A DNA stretch of 64,000 nucleotides. Source: Kalymmatonema hyalinum WJT4-NPBG1 (GTDB lineage: Bacteria; Cyanobacteriota; Cyanobacteriia; Cyanobacteriales; Nostocaceae). Numbering within the stretch: position 1 is the first letter of the stretch; the number at the start of each line of letters is the position of its first letter. Below, one piece after another: positions 26,339 through 35,564 of the stretch. Made by a program: the position numbers and the translations under genes. The notes under the pieces were generated by a model. The model was not told the origin of the DNA, made no database searches, and saw only the letters and a program-made list of their open reading frames with translations. The DNA lies in the NCBI GenBank assembly GCA_019359075.1, contig JAHHIB010000018.1:1-64000 (forward strand), given 5' to 3'.

Positions 26339-27277
26339 ATGCGCTACTCTCTTGGAAGTCGGTTTAAAGGCACAATACTCGGGGCACTTCTTGGAGAAAA
26401 GACAGCTTTTAGTCGTAGAAATCAGTTGCAGGGTGCAGGGACGTTGAAAATTACATCTTTGCACTGGAGTGACATGACTATTGAGTGTGCTTCAAGTTTG
26501 ATTTCTTTGGGTAGATTTGACCAACAAGATTGGCAAAAAGCAAAGCAACAAGAATTGACGAACTTAGAAAATAGCTATTGGGCTATTCTTGCCACTTTGC
26601 CTGTGGCGCTATTTTTTCACGAAAATCCGCTGAAACTACGACACAACTTACTGCTGGCGGCTCAAATTTGGGAGAATGATCCGGTTGTGCGCGATGGAAT
26701 ACTCGCAGTAGGCTATGCGATCGCTCAATCGCTGACGGAAAAACTCACGTCCATTAGCCTCATTTCTCAGACTATCTCCTTTATTGGAGAAACATCGACA
26801 GACTTGCCACAACAATTATTAAAAGTTAATAATTTGTTAGAAGACGGTGCAGGGTTAGAAAGGGTACAAGCGGAATTCAGTAAGGAAGAAAAGTTAAGCC
26901 ACTCTATTGGTGTGGCTTTTTACTGTTTTATGAGTACCATAGAAGACTTTCGGCTTTCAGTTTTGCGGGCTCTTCAGAATAGTCATCGTCCACCCGAAAT
27001 AAGTGCAATTACTGGTGCTTTATCAGGAGCATACAATAGTGCAGTAGGTATTCCCATCAGTTGGCAGGTTATGCTTGTACAAGCAAACTCAACAGAAGGT
27101 CAAGTAAGCTCATCTCGTCGGATGGTAGAATTAGCTGATGCGCTTGCCGCTGTGTGGTCAGGAGTGTATGACCTGGCTTTGTCTCCAGATGAGGTCAGCG
27201 AAGAAGGAAGTGCGCTCGCACCACATCTTGTATCCTTACAAGCAACAGCAGCTCCTCGCGTCATTAAGTCACGCTAA
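26339..27277 (+). CDS. ADP-ribosylglycohydrolase (DraG)-like protein, probably degenerate
   Basis: A 312-residue all-alpha protein from the ATG at 26339, at MRYSLGSRFKGTILGALLGE. The N-terminal pattern FxGxILGALLGE resembles the GALxGxAxGDALG start of the DraG fold. The GALSGAYNSAVGIPISW motif near residue 230 corresponds to the GNxxDTxGAxxGAxxGAxxGxxxIP region. The metal-binding Asp residues of active hydrolases (GDALG, DDxxM, DTD) are not evident; only TSLHWSDMTI preserves an SDxT-like site. I infer a non-catalytic or altered member. Substrate unknown. Confidence 0.6.
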   Translation: MRYSLGSRFKGTILGALLGEKTAFSRRNQLQGAGTLKITSLHWSDMTIECASSLISLGRFDQQDWQKAKQQELTNLENSYWAILATLPVALFFHENPLKLRHNLLLAAQIWENDPVVRDGILAVGYAIAQSLTEKLTSISLISQTISFIGETSTDLPQQLLKVNNLLEDGAGLERVQAEFSKEEKLSHSIGVAFYCFMSTIEDFRLSVLRALQNSHRPPEISAITGALSGAYNSAVGIPISWQVMLVQANSTEGQVSSSRRMVELADALAAVWSGVYDLALSPDEVSEEGSALAPHLVSLQATAAPRVIKSR

Positions 27278-27486
27278 TAGTCTTTGGAGTCAACAAAGGC
27301 GCTTGCGCAAAACATGACACACTACACAACCATTCTGCTCTACTTAAGTAAATTTTAATACTAATATCGAAAAGGAAACCTGAAATCAAAATCTGTAGGT
27401 AGCTATTGTGGCAAATCGGCTTCAAGTATATTCCCGCTTCAGATTGTCTTGTTTTAAGCTATCAGAGTAAACAACTGCGGTCATAG

Positions 27487-30132
27487 GTGATGAAAACGCA
27501 GCAATTTTTTCAGTCCTTGACCCAGAAATTGACTTTCTGGCGGCGAGAGTACAAAGTGCTACACCGTCATATGCATTTATCAAAAACAAGTGGGAAAGAC
27601 GGATACCCAATAGCAAGAGCGTCAAGCTCAATGACACAATCGGTCAAAAATAAAAAAAATGGTCTTTATCCAGTAGGTTCGCGCTGGGTGAAAGCAAAGC
27701 GTTACCCTGCTGTTTTCGCGATCGCAGTTGTCTTGTTGACAGGGGTGATGGGGCAGAAGTTATATAACCAACCGCAGTTGCAGGTGGGGACTATCGCGCC
27801 ACAGACGATGAGAGCACCAACCACAGCGAAAATCGAGAATAAGAAAAAAACAGAGGAAAAGCGCAAAGCCGCAACTCAAAGCTTCCTACCAGTGCTGATG
27901 ATAGATGCGCGAATCAATGCAGAAATTAAGGAAAATTTACAACAGATGCTGCAAGAAGGTAACGAAATTCGTACCTCTGTAGGGTCTTTTCCTTTTTTTG
28001 ACACTTTCGTTCTATCCGTCTCTACCCAGCGTTACTTGCGTTCCTGTTCCCATTCGCAATGGCAAGCACTGCTGTTAGCTGTAGAAAATACTGGTAAGCA
28101 CAAATCAGGAGTTTTGGCTCAAAAGCAGACAAGTCAAAGAGGACAGATAAAGCGGATCACTCCCTCATCCTCCTCATCTCCCTCATCTCCCTCATCTCCC
28201 TCATCTCCCTCATCTCCCCATCTTCCCGTCTCACTTTCTACGTCTTACCCACTCAACACTGAAAACTCAAAATCAAATGATCTGTTCCAAAACATAGACT
28301 TTACACAAGCAGTGGTGGAATTAGAAACTTACCGCGTCACAACTTCTAAGCAAAACTTGTCTTCACTGATCGCTCAAATCACAAAAATACGGCAGGGATA
28401 CGCCGAAGCCAAGACCAAACTGGCAGATCTGGTGAGTGCCAAACCAGAAACAGTGTACGATGAAGCTTCCTTACTTGATTTGTCAGATGAGGAGTGGGCG
28501 AAAACACAGATGGGAATTCAGCAAAGTTTAGCGCGGATTCTCACCCAAGGTGTTTCACCGGGGCTACCGCAAAACATCCTACAAGATGCAGTCAACCTAC
28601 ACGTGCAGACTTTAGTACCAAAAGACGCCGAACCCTTAGCAACCAAACTTTTGTTAGCCGTACTCAAGCCAAATCTTAAGAAAGATGAATTACGAATGCA
28701 ACTCATAGCTGCAAAGGCTGCTGCTGAGGTAGAACCCGTAATAATGACTGTACACAAAGGTGAGGTGATTGTCCGCCAGGGACAAAAAATTACTGCATGG
28801 AACTTTGATGTACTAGAGCATTACCACCTGATTCAGCGGGAGATTCATTGGCTGGGATTGATACAGTTAGGAGGTGCTGTCACTGGGTGTGTAAGTATTT
28901 TTGTGCTAGTAGAACGGCGGATTAAGTGCCGATTGCGGCAAAGCGATCGCCTGCTGGTGTTGCTGCTTTCGTTAAGTCTGCCACTGGTACTCATGATGGG
29001 TACACCGTATACGACGTGGAGTGCCGTTGGTTTGTTGTTGGGTAGCTTCTACGGACCGGCTCTCGGCGTGACTGTGATCGGGTTGCTGTCGCTTTTGCTG
29101 CCTATAACTTTAGAAATGAGTAAAATTGCGCTTTTGGCTGGTGCAGCAGGGGGAGTTTTGGGCAGTTACGTAGCACAACGCTTGCGATCGCGTGAGGAAC
29201 TAGCACTTTTGAGTGTTGCGATCGCCTTAACAGAGGGCGGTGTTTATCTGATCATCAAGCTCCTAATCAGTGCAGCATTTGGTCTTCCTGTATACTACAT
29301 AATACTACAAACAGCCGGATTATTTGCTTTATCCGGTTTAGTGTGGAGTATCGTCGGGATCGGGTTGAGTCCTTACCTGGAAAAACTATTTGATTTAGTC
29401 ACCCCAATCCGGTTAGCAGAACTGGCAAACCCTAACCGCCCTTTATTGAAAAGACTTGCTACTGAAACACCTGGAACCTTTCAGCATACTCTGCTTGTGG
29501 CGACTCTTGCCGAAGCCGCTGCCAAACAACTAGGATGCAACGTCGAACTTGTCAGAGCGGGAACACTATACCACGATATTGGAAAAATGCACGACCCAAT
29601 GTCATTTATTGAAAATCAAATGGGGGAACCAAATAAACACGATACAGAAATTAAAGACCCTTGGAAGAGTGCTGAAATCATTAAAAAGCACGTCAGTGAA
29701 GGGTTGGTGATGGCGCGGAGGCACAGTTTGCCTTCCTCAATTCAAGCTTTTATTCCAGAGCATCAGGGAACGATGCAAATTGCCTATTTCTATCACCAAG
29801 CACAGCAAATGGCGCTGTGCGATCCAAGTTTAAAAGTGGACGAGGCAGATTTTCGCTACGATGGTCCAATTCCGCAATCACGAGAAACCGGAATTGTCAT
29901 GTTGGCAGATACCTGCGAAGCGGCGCTGCGATCGCTTCGAGACGCCACTCCAGAAAAAGCCCTAGCGATGCTTAATAATATCCTTCGTGCTAGATGGCAA
30001 GACAATCAGCTGGTAGACTCTGGGTTAACACGACAGGAAATGAGCCAAATTGCTGAAATTTTTGTGCAAGTTTGGCAGCAATTTCATCACAAGCGCATTG
30101 CTTACCCAAAGTCAACAGTAAATAATAAGTAG
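27487..30132 (+). CDS. 7TM-HD family phosphohydrolase (PgpH-like)
   Basis: An 881-residue membrane protein. Residues 70-85 form TM1, followed by a large extracytoplasmic 7TMR-HDED domain (to about 465), then seven TM helices (about 470-655). A cytosolic HD domain follows with LVRAGTLYHDIGKMHDP, where His-Asp bind metal. In Listeria, PgpH of this architecture degrades c-di-AMP, and a c-di-AMP synthase gene (dacA) is present at 55075, so the two may form a synthesis/turnover pair. A Ser/Pro minisatellite (28161-28219) sits inside the extracytoplasmic domain. The first 60 residues are poorly conserved, so the start could be later. Confidence 0.88.
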   Translation: MMKTQQFFQSLTQKLTFWRREYKVLHRHMHLSKTSGKDGYPIARASSSMTQSVKNKKNGLYPVGSRWVKAKRYPAVFAIAVVLLTGVMGQKLYNQPQLQVGTIAPQTMRAPTTAKIENKKKTEEKRKAATQSFLPVLMIDARINAEIKENLQQMLQEGNEIRTSVGSFPFFDTFVLSVSTQRYLRSCSHSQWQALLLAVENTGKHKSGVLAQKQTSQRGQIKRITPSSSSSPSSPSSPSSPSSPHLPVSLSTSYPLNTENSKSNDLFQNIDFTQAVVELETYRVTTSKQNLSSLIAQITKIRQGYAEAKTKLADLVSAKPETVYDEASLLDLSDEEWAKTQMGIQQSLARILTQGVSPGLPQNILQDAVNLHVQTLVPKDAEPLATKLLLAVLKPNLKKDELRMQLIAAKAAAEVEPVIMTVHKGEVIVRQGQKITAWNFDVLEHYHLIQREIHWLGLIQLGGAVTGCVSIFVLVERRIKCRLRQSDRLLVLLLSLSLPLVLMMGTPYTTWSAVGLLLGSFYGPALGVTVIGLLSLLLPITLEMSKIALLAGAAGGVLGSYVAQRLRSREELALLSVAIALTEGGVYLIIKLLISAAFGLPVYYIILQTAGLFALSGLVWSIVGIGLSPYLEKLFDLVTPIRLAELANPNRPLLKRLATETPGTFQHTLLVATLAEAAAKQLGCNVELVRAGTLYHDIGKMHDPMSFIENQMGEPNKHDTEIKDPWKSAEIIKKHVSEGLVMARRHSLPSSIQAFIPEHQGTMQIAYFYHQAQQMALCDPSLKVDEADFRYDGPIPQSRETGIVMLADTCEAALRSLRDATPEKALAMLNNILRARWQDNQLVDSGLTRQEMSQIAEIFVQVWQQFHHKRIAYPKSTVNNK
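28161..28219. repeat. In-frame minisatellite within the 7TM-HD gene
   Basis: Five or so tandem copies of the 9-bp unit TCTCCCTCA following TCCTCCTCA-type units. They encode alternating Ser-Pro-Ser (SSSSPSSPSSPSSPSSP). The same CTCCCTCAT/CTCCTCAT words occur in intergenic DNA at 14838-14872 and near 56790-56820. The tract therefore looks like a dispersed repeat accommodated inside a gene. Confidence 0.85.
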
Positions 30133-30145
30133 CTTTTTATAGCTG

Positions 30146-31009
30146 ATGCCAGGTATGTCCAATAGCGAATCTCCCCAGCATTTACACTTATTAGAAAGCT
30201 TTGAGGCAGGATGGGATGGCTTGCACCTCATTTATGAGCTAGAACCCGCCGACGAAATACCTGAAACTCAGTTTGCTCAGCATCTTATTATCATCGCTCT
30301 TGATGATTTTCGTGGCAGCTTTACGCTGAACGGACGTTGGCAGCACATAGATTATACCAAGGGTGATATTGGCATTTTCCCAGCTAGCCAACCCTTCCCC
30401 AAGGCACAGGTTGATCGCGAAGTCCCAATAATCGATTTGTTTGTTGAAAGGGCAACGCTTGCCCGTGCTGCTCACGAATTTGTGAATGCAGACCAAATCG
30501 AACTTGTGCCGCAGTTGAAGTTACGTGACCCGTTGATTTCGCACATGGGTTTGGCACTCTTGGCTGAGCTAGAAGCAGGAGGCGCAGACAGTCGGCTATA
30601 CGCAGAGTCAATGGCAACAGCGCTGTCAGTGCATTTACTGCGGCGATACTCGTCACGCCAACAGCAGTTAAAGGACTATACTGGGGGATTACCTAAATAT
30701 AAGCTCAGGCAAGTGGTCAGCTACATCCATGAAAATTTAGACCAAAACTTGACCTTAGCGGAACTAAGTGCCGTAGTCAGGATGAGTCCGCATTATTTTG
30801 CCAGTTTATTCAAGCAATCTACAGGACTTACACCTCATCAGTATGTGATCAAAAGCCGAATTGAGAAAGCAAAACAGTTGTTGGTTAGGCGAGATTTGAC
30901 ACTTGTAGAAGTCTGCCAGGAAGTTGGCTTTGAAAGTCAGAGCCATTTCACAAGGGTCTTTCGCAAACACACTACAACAACACCAAAGATATATCGAGAC
31001 GGGCTTTAA
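30146..31009 (+). CDS. AraC-family transcriptional regulator
   Basis: A 287-residue protein with an N-terminal cupin-like sensing region (1-175; TLNGRWQHIDYTKGDIGIFP). Its C-terminal double helix-turn-helix (185-287) reads LRQVVSYIHENLDQNLTLAE, MSPHYFASLFKQSTGLTPHQ and EVGFESQSHFTRVFRKHTTT. The ligand is unknown. It starts 13 bp after the 7TM-HD stop and is followed by a membrane protein gene that could be its target; both links are inferences. Confidence 0.93.
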   Translation: MPGMSNSESPQHLHLLESFEAGWDGLHLIYELEPADEIPETQFAQHLIIIALDDFRGSFTLNGRWQHIDYTKGDIGIFPASQPFPKAQVDREVPIIDLFVERATLARAAHEFVNADQIELVPQLKLRDPLISHMGLALLAELEAGGADSRLYAESMATALSVHLLRRYSSRQQQLKDYTGGLPKYKLRQVVSYIHENLDQNLTLAELSAVVRMSPHYFASLFKQSTGLTPHQYVIKSRIEKAKQLLVRRDLTLVEVCQEVGFESQSHFTRVFRKHTTTTPKIYRDGL

Positions 31010-31117
31010 AGTTTAAAGGAATATTAGGACATTTTTCGGAAGAATAGGCAAGACAGCGATAGAGGGCGATCGCTAATTTAGTACCTGTTAGTAATCTTCT
31101 CCAAGGAGTAGCAAAGT

Positions 31118-31711
31118 ATGGCAGGTGCTAAATCTTTACAAGGATGGAATATCGTTGGTTTATCAGCAGTAGTCATTGGCACAATGGTTGCTGTTATCTG
31201 GCTTGTTCATGGAATTGATGAGCAAGGGATGCGGATAGCAATTCGAGCAACTGCTCGTACCTCATGTGTCCTGTTTCTTTGTGCGTTTGTCGGTTCAGCA
31301 GTTCACAGAATTTGGTCAACGCCTCTAACGGCGTGGCTTCTGAAAAATCGCCGCTACCTGGGGCTATCCTTTGCGGTGTCGCATACATTCCATGCGATCG
31401 CGATTCTCGGTTTATGGTTTGTAACCTCTGGATCTGCTCTCAAATTTGACCCTTTGGGAACATTAGGCTATATTTTCCTCATTGCCATGACTGTGACCTC
31501 GTTTAAGCGCCCAGCTGCCTGGATAGGTCAACCTGCCTGGAAGATTTTGCACACCACCGGAATGCACTATTTCTGGCTAGGTTTTACCCTGGAATTCAGT
31601 CTGAGGATTTCCCAGTCAATGTTCATCTATTTGCCGCTTTCGATTTTGCTAGTTGTAGCAATGATGCTTCGCCTAGTAGCTCCCAGAATACAGACGAAGT
31701 TAGCCAGTTAG
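31118..31711 (+). CDS. Ferric-reductase-like transmembrane protein (six TM)
   Basis: A 197-residue membrane protein with about six TM segments. The first is GLSAVVIGTMVAVIWLVHGI. Helix-embedded histidines at FAVSHTFHAIAILGLWF and KILHTTGMHYFWLGF are arranged like the bis-haem ligands of the ferric reductase/MsrQ-YedZ superfamily. RRYLGLSFAVSH matches the RxxLGL motif there. No flavin or NAD domain is present. It may pass electrons across the membrane to an unknown partner. SD AAGGAG is 10 bp before the ATG. Confidence 0.75.
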   Translation: MAGAKSLQGWNIVGLSAVVIGTMVAVIWLVHGIDEQGMRIAIRATARTSCVLFLCAFVGSAVHRIWSTPLTAWLLKNRRYLGLSFAVSHTFHAIAILGLWFVTSGSALKFDPLGTLGYIFLIAMTVTSFKRPAAWIGQPAWKILHTTGMHYFWLGFTLEFSLRISQSMFIYLPLSILLVVAMMLRLVAPRIQTKLAS

Positions 31712-31761
31712 AAACTGAGTGTGCTAGCTTTTTTTACAGTATCAAGGAGGCGAGCTGAACA

Positions 31762-32346
31762 GTGAAGTACGTCTGCGTGTTTTGCGGTTCTAGTATGGGT
31801 GTACAACCAGCTTACCAACAAGCGGCTCTTGCATTGGGCGAAGCGCTAGCGCGACGGAAGTTGGGTTTGGTGTATGGGGGTGGCAATGTTGGGCTAATGG
31901 GTACAATTGCTGATGCCACCCTAGCAGCTGGTGCTGAGGTCATTGGAGTGATTCCAGATTTTATGGTGGCAAAGGAAATTGCTCACACTGGACTCACACA
32001 ACTCCACATTGTCAACTCTATGCACGAACGCAAAACGATGATGGCGCAACTGTCCGATGCTTTTGTAGCACTTCCTGGAGGCTACGGAACGCTGGAGGAA
32101 TTTTGCGAAATCCTAACTTGGGCACAATTAGGGTTACATCAAAAGCCTTTTGGTCTACTTAATGTCAATGGCTACTATAGCCCACTACTGAAATTTTTTG
32201 ACCAGGCTGTCACTGAAGAATTTTTACGTCCTATGAATCGCTCTCTGGTATTGGAAGCATCCGAACCAGAAAATTTACTTGATTTATTAGCGAATTATCA
32301 ACCTCAAAACGTTGACAAGTGGATAAGGAAAGAGGTTACGCCCTGA
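31762..32346 (+). CDS. LOG-family protein (TIGR00730, nucleotide 5'-monophosphate phosphoribohydrolase)
   Basis: A 194-residue Rossmann-fold protein. The start is GTG at 31762 with AAGGAGG 11 nt upstream. Signature motifs are GSSMG, LVYGGGNVGLMG and ALPGGYGTLEE; the last holds the catalytic Glu and nucleotide-binding loop. Plant LOG proteins release cytokinin bases from their ribotides. Bacterial members cleave nucleoside monophosphates, with roles often unknown. Full length. It is the last host gene before the insertion-sequence cluster. Confidence 0.92.
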   Translation: MKYVCVFCGSSMGVQPAYQQAALALGEALARRKLGLVYGGGNVGLMGTIADATLAAGAEVIGVIPDFMVAKEIAHTGLTQLHIVNSMHERKTMMAQLSDAFVALPGGYGTLEEFCEILTWAQLGLHQKPFGLLNVNGYYSPLLKFFDQAVTEEFLRPMNRSLVLEASEPENLLDLLANYQPQNVDKWIRKEVTP

Positions 32347-32360
32347 TAGATAAACCAACA

Positions 32361-32410
32361 TTAACCCCTCGGCTCCGCTCGGGGTTAAAGCTGAGCGAAG
32401 CCGAAGCTTT
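32361..32410 (+). terminator. Two adjacent hairpins after the LOG gene
   Basis: TTAACCCC/GGGGTTAA (32361-32388) and AAAGCT/AGCTTT (32387-32410). They overlap by two bases, so they may be alternative folds. No T-run follows, but the position 15 bp past the stop fits a 3' end. Confidence 0.45.
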
Positions 32411-32559
32411 AAAAGAATAATTTCATTGTAGGCAAGGGTTACATTGTCATTCTGGAACAGTACCAAATATTGCTTTTGAAACGGTTGCAACAACCAGAAG
32501 CTGGATATTCGAGCATTCAAGGTGGAGCAAACGTATCAAATGGTAGGATTTTGGAATGT

Positions 32560-32750
32560 TTGATAACGTCTTTGACATACTCCCCCGAATCCGCTTTGCT
32601 AAATTCGGGGGATTCTAGCCTCAAACAGCAATTGCAGGCATTGCCCGTCTGACATCGCCTAAGCCAGCAGTTGATGCCCCAACTGCACAAATATTCGCGC
32701 GCTGCGTTCTGGTCCCTACCATTTACCATCTGACAGGACGGACAACGCCA
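32560..32750 (-). ncRNA. Possible reRNA/omega RNA region at the tnpB 3' end
   Basis: In IS200/IS605 elements the guide RNA overlaps the tnpB 3' end and reads out across the right end. The hairpin CCCCCGAAT/ATTCGGGGG and the conserved GAGTATGTCAA lie where the scaffold's last stem is expected. The boundaries here are only indicative, and with tnpB broken the RNA would have no protein from this copy. Confidence 0.3.
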
Positions 32751-33094
32751 CTCTCTGACTGACAAATCCAGGCTTTCTAGAACGTGTCCACAGTGATGGC
32801 AAGTTTTACTAGATGGGAACCATTGATCCACAAATACGACTTGTTTGCCTAACTTCAAAGCAACCCATTCCAGAATTTGCAGGAATTCCCCAAAAGCTAA
32901 ATCTGAGATTTTACGCCCCCATAAGCGTTGCATCCCCTTTAGATTCAGCGTCTCAAAGCACAGCACATCAAACCTATTAGTTAGCTCGTGAGCTAACTTC
33001 CACTCACCTGTCACGTCTAGTATTAGAAATATCCTCATACTTGCGTACTAGATTCTTCCTAGCCCGTTCTCGGTTAGCTGACGCATTGTCCCCT

Positions 33095-33172
33095 AGAAAA
33101 TGAGCCAGCCTTTGTAATGTTTATCTGTCGGCGTAGTCGGGTACTCGTTGTAGTAAGGCTGGCTCATTTTCT
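33095..33172. repeat. 18-bp perfect inverted repeat inserted in tnpB
   Basis: AGAAAATGAGCCAGCCTT at 33095-33112 and its reverse complement at 33155-33172, with a 42-bp spacer. The tnpB stop codon sits in the spacer. The family does not have these residues at this position, so the structure appears inserted. Confidence 0.7.
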
Positions 33173-33961
33173 TTACGTGGAAGACCCCGTGACCCTTTCA
33201 ACTTTTTGGAGTGCTGTCTACTAGCTTTTTTGATGGCATTTAAAGACTGCTTAAAGAATTGCGGTGATTCAATACTGGAACCATCAGAACAAGTAAGGGA
33301 GTTGCCGTCTTGGCGGTTTCCGTCGATGGCAAACTCCCGAACCCAAAGGGTGAGAAACGTTTTCAAACCAAAATCAAACCCAGCAATTTTACCTGTCTCA
33401 AATTTGATTTCTGACTCATCAACAGTGTCAACCACAACAACCATAAACAACTCACCTAATGGTGTGCGCTTAATGGTTAATGTTTTGACTGCTCCCTCAA
33501 TCTCTCTAGACTTCCAAAATTGATAAATCCGATTCCCAATCTTGACCCTGTTTCCACCAAGAAACTTATATCCTGCTTGCTTTAAAGTGAATGACTTATA
33601 CTTTTTGACCTTCTTAAAACCTGGTGGTCTAACTCCTTTTTTGTTGTACTTGAAAAACAATTGGTATGCTTTCTCAATACGTTGACAGATATCCTGCACT
33701 GCTTGAGAGCCAACCAACTGCCAAAACGGGTTACGCTTCCGCAGTTTGGCAATGTGAGCCTGAAGTTTCGTACAACTCAAGTGCTTGCCCCACATACGGT
33801 AGTACCCACGATGGAGGGCAATGCAGTGGTTATAAATCACCCCAGCAGCATTAATGGACTGCTTGAGATGTTTATTCCGTTTGTGGTTGTAGAGCTTAAA
33901 CTTCAGTGTTTTCATGTAGCCATGATACCATTATATCTGTAGATAATCAATACTCATCTAC

Positions 33962-34363
33962 ATGAAAACCGGATATAACCACTACAATCATGCAATCGGA
34001 TTGGCTACTGTTCACTTGGTCTGGATACCATGTAGACGTAGGAGGGTGTTTGCCAATAACGAAACCCTAAAACTTCGATGTATTGAGATATTTCAGTCTG
34101 TTGCCAATGACAACAAATGGGTGATTAAGGCTCTCGAAATTGCACCAGACCATGTTCACCTGCTTGTTGAGTACGACCCTCATCACTCGATTTCACAAGT
34201 AGTGAAAGCTTTTAAAGGTCGTTCGTCAAGAATTCTAAGACTTGAATTTCCAGAACTGCTAAAACTCCCTAGCTTGTGGACACATTCTTATATGTTTGAC
34301 ACCACTGGGAAAGTTAGTACTCAGAGGGTTTTAGAGTATATTAATGACCCCCATCATGGATGA
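33962..34363 (+). CDS. tnpA: IS200/IS605 TnpA (Y1 HUH transposase)
   Basis: A 133-residue single-strand transposase. The HUH motif is PDHVHLLVEY and the catalytic Tyr is in VLEYINDPH. The reading frame is uninterrupted and of normal length, so it could still mobilise the element and related copies. Its stop (TGA, 34361-34363) lies within the terminal palindrome. It cuts and joins single-stranded DNA at hairpin-marked ends, typically on the lagging-strand template. Confidence 0.93.
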   Translation: MKTGYNHYNHAIGLATVHLVWIPCRRRRVFANNETLKLRCIEIFQSVANDNKWVIKALEIAPDHVHLLVEYDPHHSISQVVKAFKGRSSRILRLEFPELLKLPSLWTHSYMFDTTGKVSTQRVLEYINDPHHG

Positions 34364-34393
34364 ATTTATTCATCCTATTCGCTTATATCCCCC

Positions 34394-34404
34394 CTTTAGA
34401 AAAG
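34394..34404. repeat. Left target-site duplication of the ISAs1 element
   Basis: CTTTAGAAAAG directly precedes the left inverted repeat and is repeated exactly at 35565-35575. If the terminal G/C is counted with the inverted repeats, the duplication is 9 bp. Either value is close to the 8-10 bp usual for ISAs1. Confidence 0.85.
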
Positions 34405-35564
34405 CAGGGCTGTTTCATTCCCTAAGACAGGTAAAATTGCAAGTGTTGAGGGGACGAAAAATCATGGGTGCAAATTTGATTGAACAACTGCGGCGAGTTG
34501 AAGACTTCAGAACTCTAGACGGTCGGAGGCATCCACTTTGGCTAGTATTGCTGTTTGTAATAATGGGCACCATGAGTGGATATATTGGCTATCGTGCGTG
34601 GGGAGATTTCGTGAAACGGCATCGTCGAATGTTGAGCAAGACGTTTGAAATCCAAAAACATGGTGTTCCTTCGTACTCGACGATCAGGCGCGTAGTGATG
34701 GGAGTTGATTTTGATAAACTTGCCGCAACATTTAATCAGTGGGCACAAAACTACGTTGATTTAAATGAGTGCGAGTGGTGTAGCATCGACGGTAAAAGCA
34801 TTAAAGGAACAGTCCAAGACTACGAAAAATCATGTCAGAATTTTGTCAGCATCGTTTCAGTATTTGCGAGTAAAAGAGGACTTGTTTTAGGTATGGAAAA
34901 ATTTGAAAACAAGGAGGAGAGCGAAATCATAACTGTGCAAAATTTAATTGCAGCTTTGGATATAAAAGATGCTGTATTCAGTTTTGATTCTTTACACTGC
35001 CAAAAAAAACTTGCAAGTTAATTATAGACAGTGGCAATGATTACATCATTGCTGTTAAAGACAATCAGCCCAAATTACATCGTCATATTCAACGCATTGC
35101 TGCACTCAGAAAACCAACGAGTCGTTATATAGAGACACAAAAAACTAGGGATAGACTCACAACCCGTATCCTAGAAGTCTTTGATGATTTGAATGGTATA
35201 GACCCAGCCTGGACTGGGATTAAGTCTTTAATTCGGGTGGAAAGAGTCGGGACACGAGGTGGTAAAAAATACCATGAGATTATTTGTTACATCAGTAGCC
35301 TGATTTGCACTGCAAAAGAATTTGCTTGTGGTATTCGCGCTCATTGGGGTATAGAAAATCGCCTCCATTGGGTGAAGGATGTTGTTCTTCATGAAGATGA
35401 TTCCACTATTCGTATGGGTAACGCTCCTGCAAATCTCTCACTTATTAGAGCGATCGCACTCAATATACTCCGTCGAAATGGTCATGCTGGCATCACAACT
35501 GCTCAAAGATTTCTCTCTAATGATATTGACAAACTTCTTGCCCTTGTGGAATGAAACAGCCCTG
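34405..35564 (+). mobile_element. ISAs1-family insertion sequence (1160 bp)
   Basis: Bounded by 17-bp perfect inverted repeats, CAGGGCTGTTTCATTCC at 34405-34421 and GGAATGAAACAGCCCTG at 35548-35564, with an 11-bp direct repeat outside. It encodes one DDE transposase in two frames. Exact ends and target duplication indicate recent insertion. It sits immediately beyond the tnpA-side end of the IS605 element. Confidence 0.92.
34464..35554 (+). pseudogene. ISAs1 DDE transposase with a -1 frameshift at A8
   Basis: The ATG at 34464 starts MGANLIEQLRRVEDFRTLDG. The first frame holds the first catalytic Asp (WCSIDGKSIKG) and the second (FSFDSLHCQKK), then stops at 35021. One extra A in the run at 35002-35009 would restore QKKTCKLIIDSGNDYIIAVK, leading into the second frame (35189-35554 and upstream) with HWGIENRLHWVKDVVLHED, which holds the catalytic Glu. 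Everything else is intact. Either the copy died by a one-base loss, or polymerase slippage on A8 yields some full-length protein. Confidence 0.88.

Larger units (their letters stand above)
32517..33915 (-). pseudogene. tnpB: Broken TnpB (RNA-guided nuclease family, OrfB)
   Basis: Two frames make up one TnpB. The upstream part (33915-33121) has MKTLKFKLYNHKRNKHLKQS and the RuvC-I Asp181 in AGFDFGLKTF. The downstream part (33038-32517) has RuvC-II Glu in CFETLNLKGM, zinc finger CHHCG...CPSC and RuvC-III Asp in GRDQNAARE. Between them lies an insert with an 18-bp inverted repeat and an in-frame TAA at 33121-33123. After the insert the first frame resumes (NRERARKNLVRKYEDIS) but then needs one more frame change near 33010 to reach EWKLAHELT. 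Catalytic residues are intact in both halves, so inactivation looks recent. Not functional as read. Confidence 0.88.
32572..34393. mobile_element. IS200/IS605-family element (IS605-like, divergent tnpA and tnpB)
   Basis: tnpB (broken, minus) and tnpA (open, plus) are divergent with 46 bp between starts. The tnpB-side end is marked by hairpin CCCCCGAAT/ATTCGGGGG (32582-32611) followed on the minus strand by GAGTATGTCAA, a sequence I know from the right ends of cyanobacterial IS605 elements. The tnpA-side end carries the perfect palindrome GGATGAATTTATTCATCC at 34358-34375. Exact cleavage sites are not determined. The outer boundary on the tnpA side is inferred to fall before the ISAs1 target repeat at 34394. 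Confidence 0.75.
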
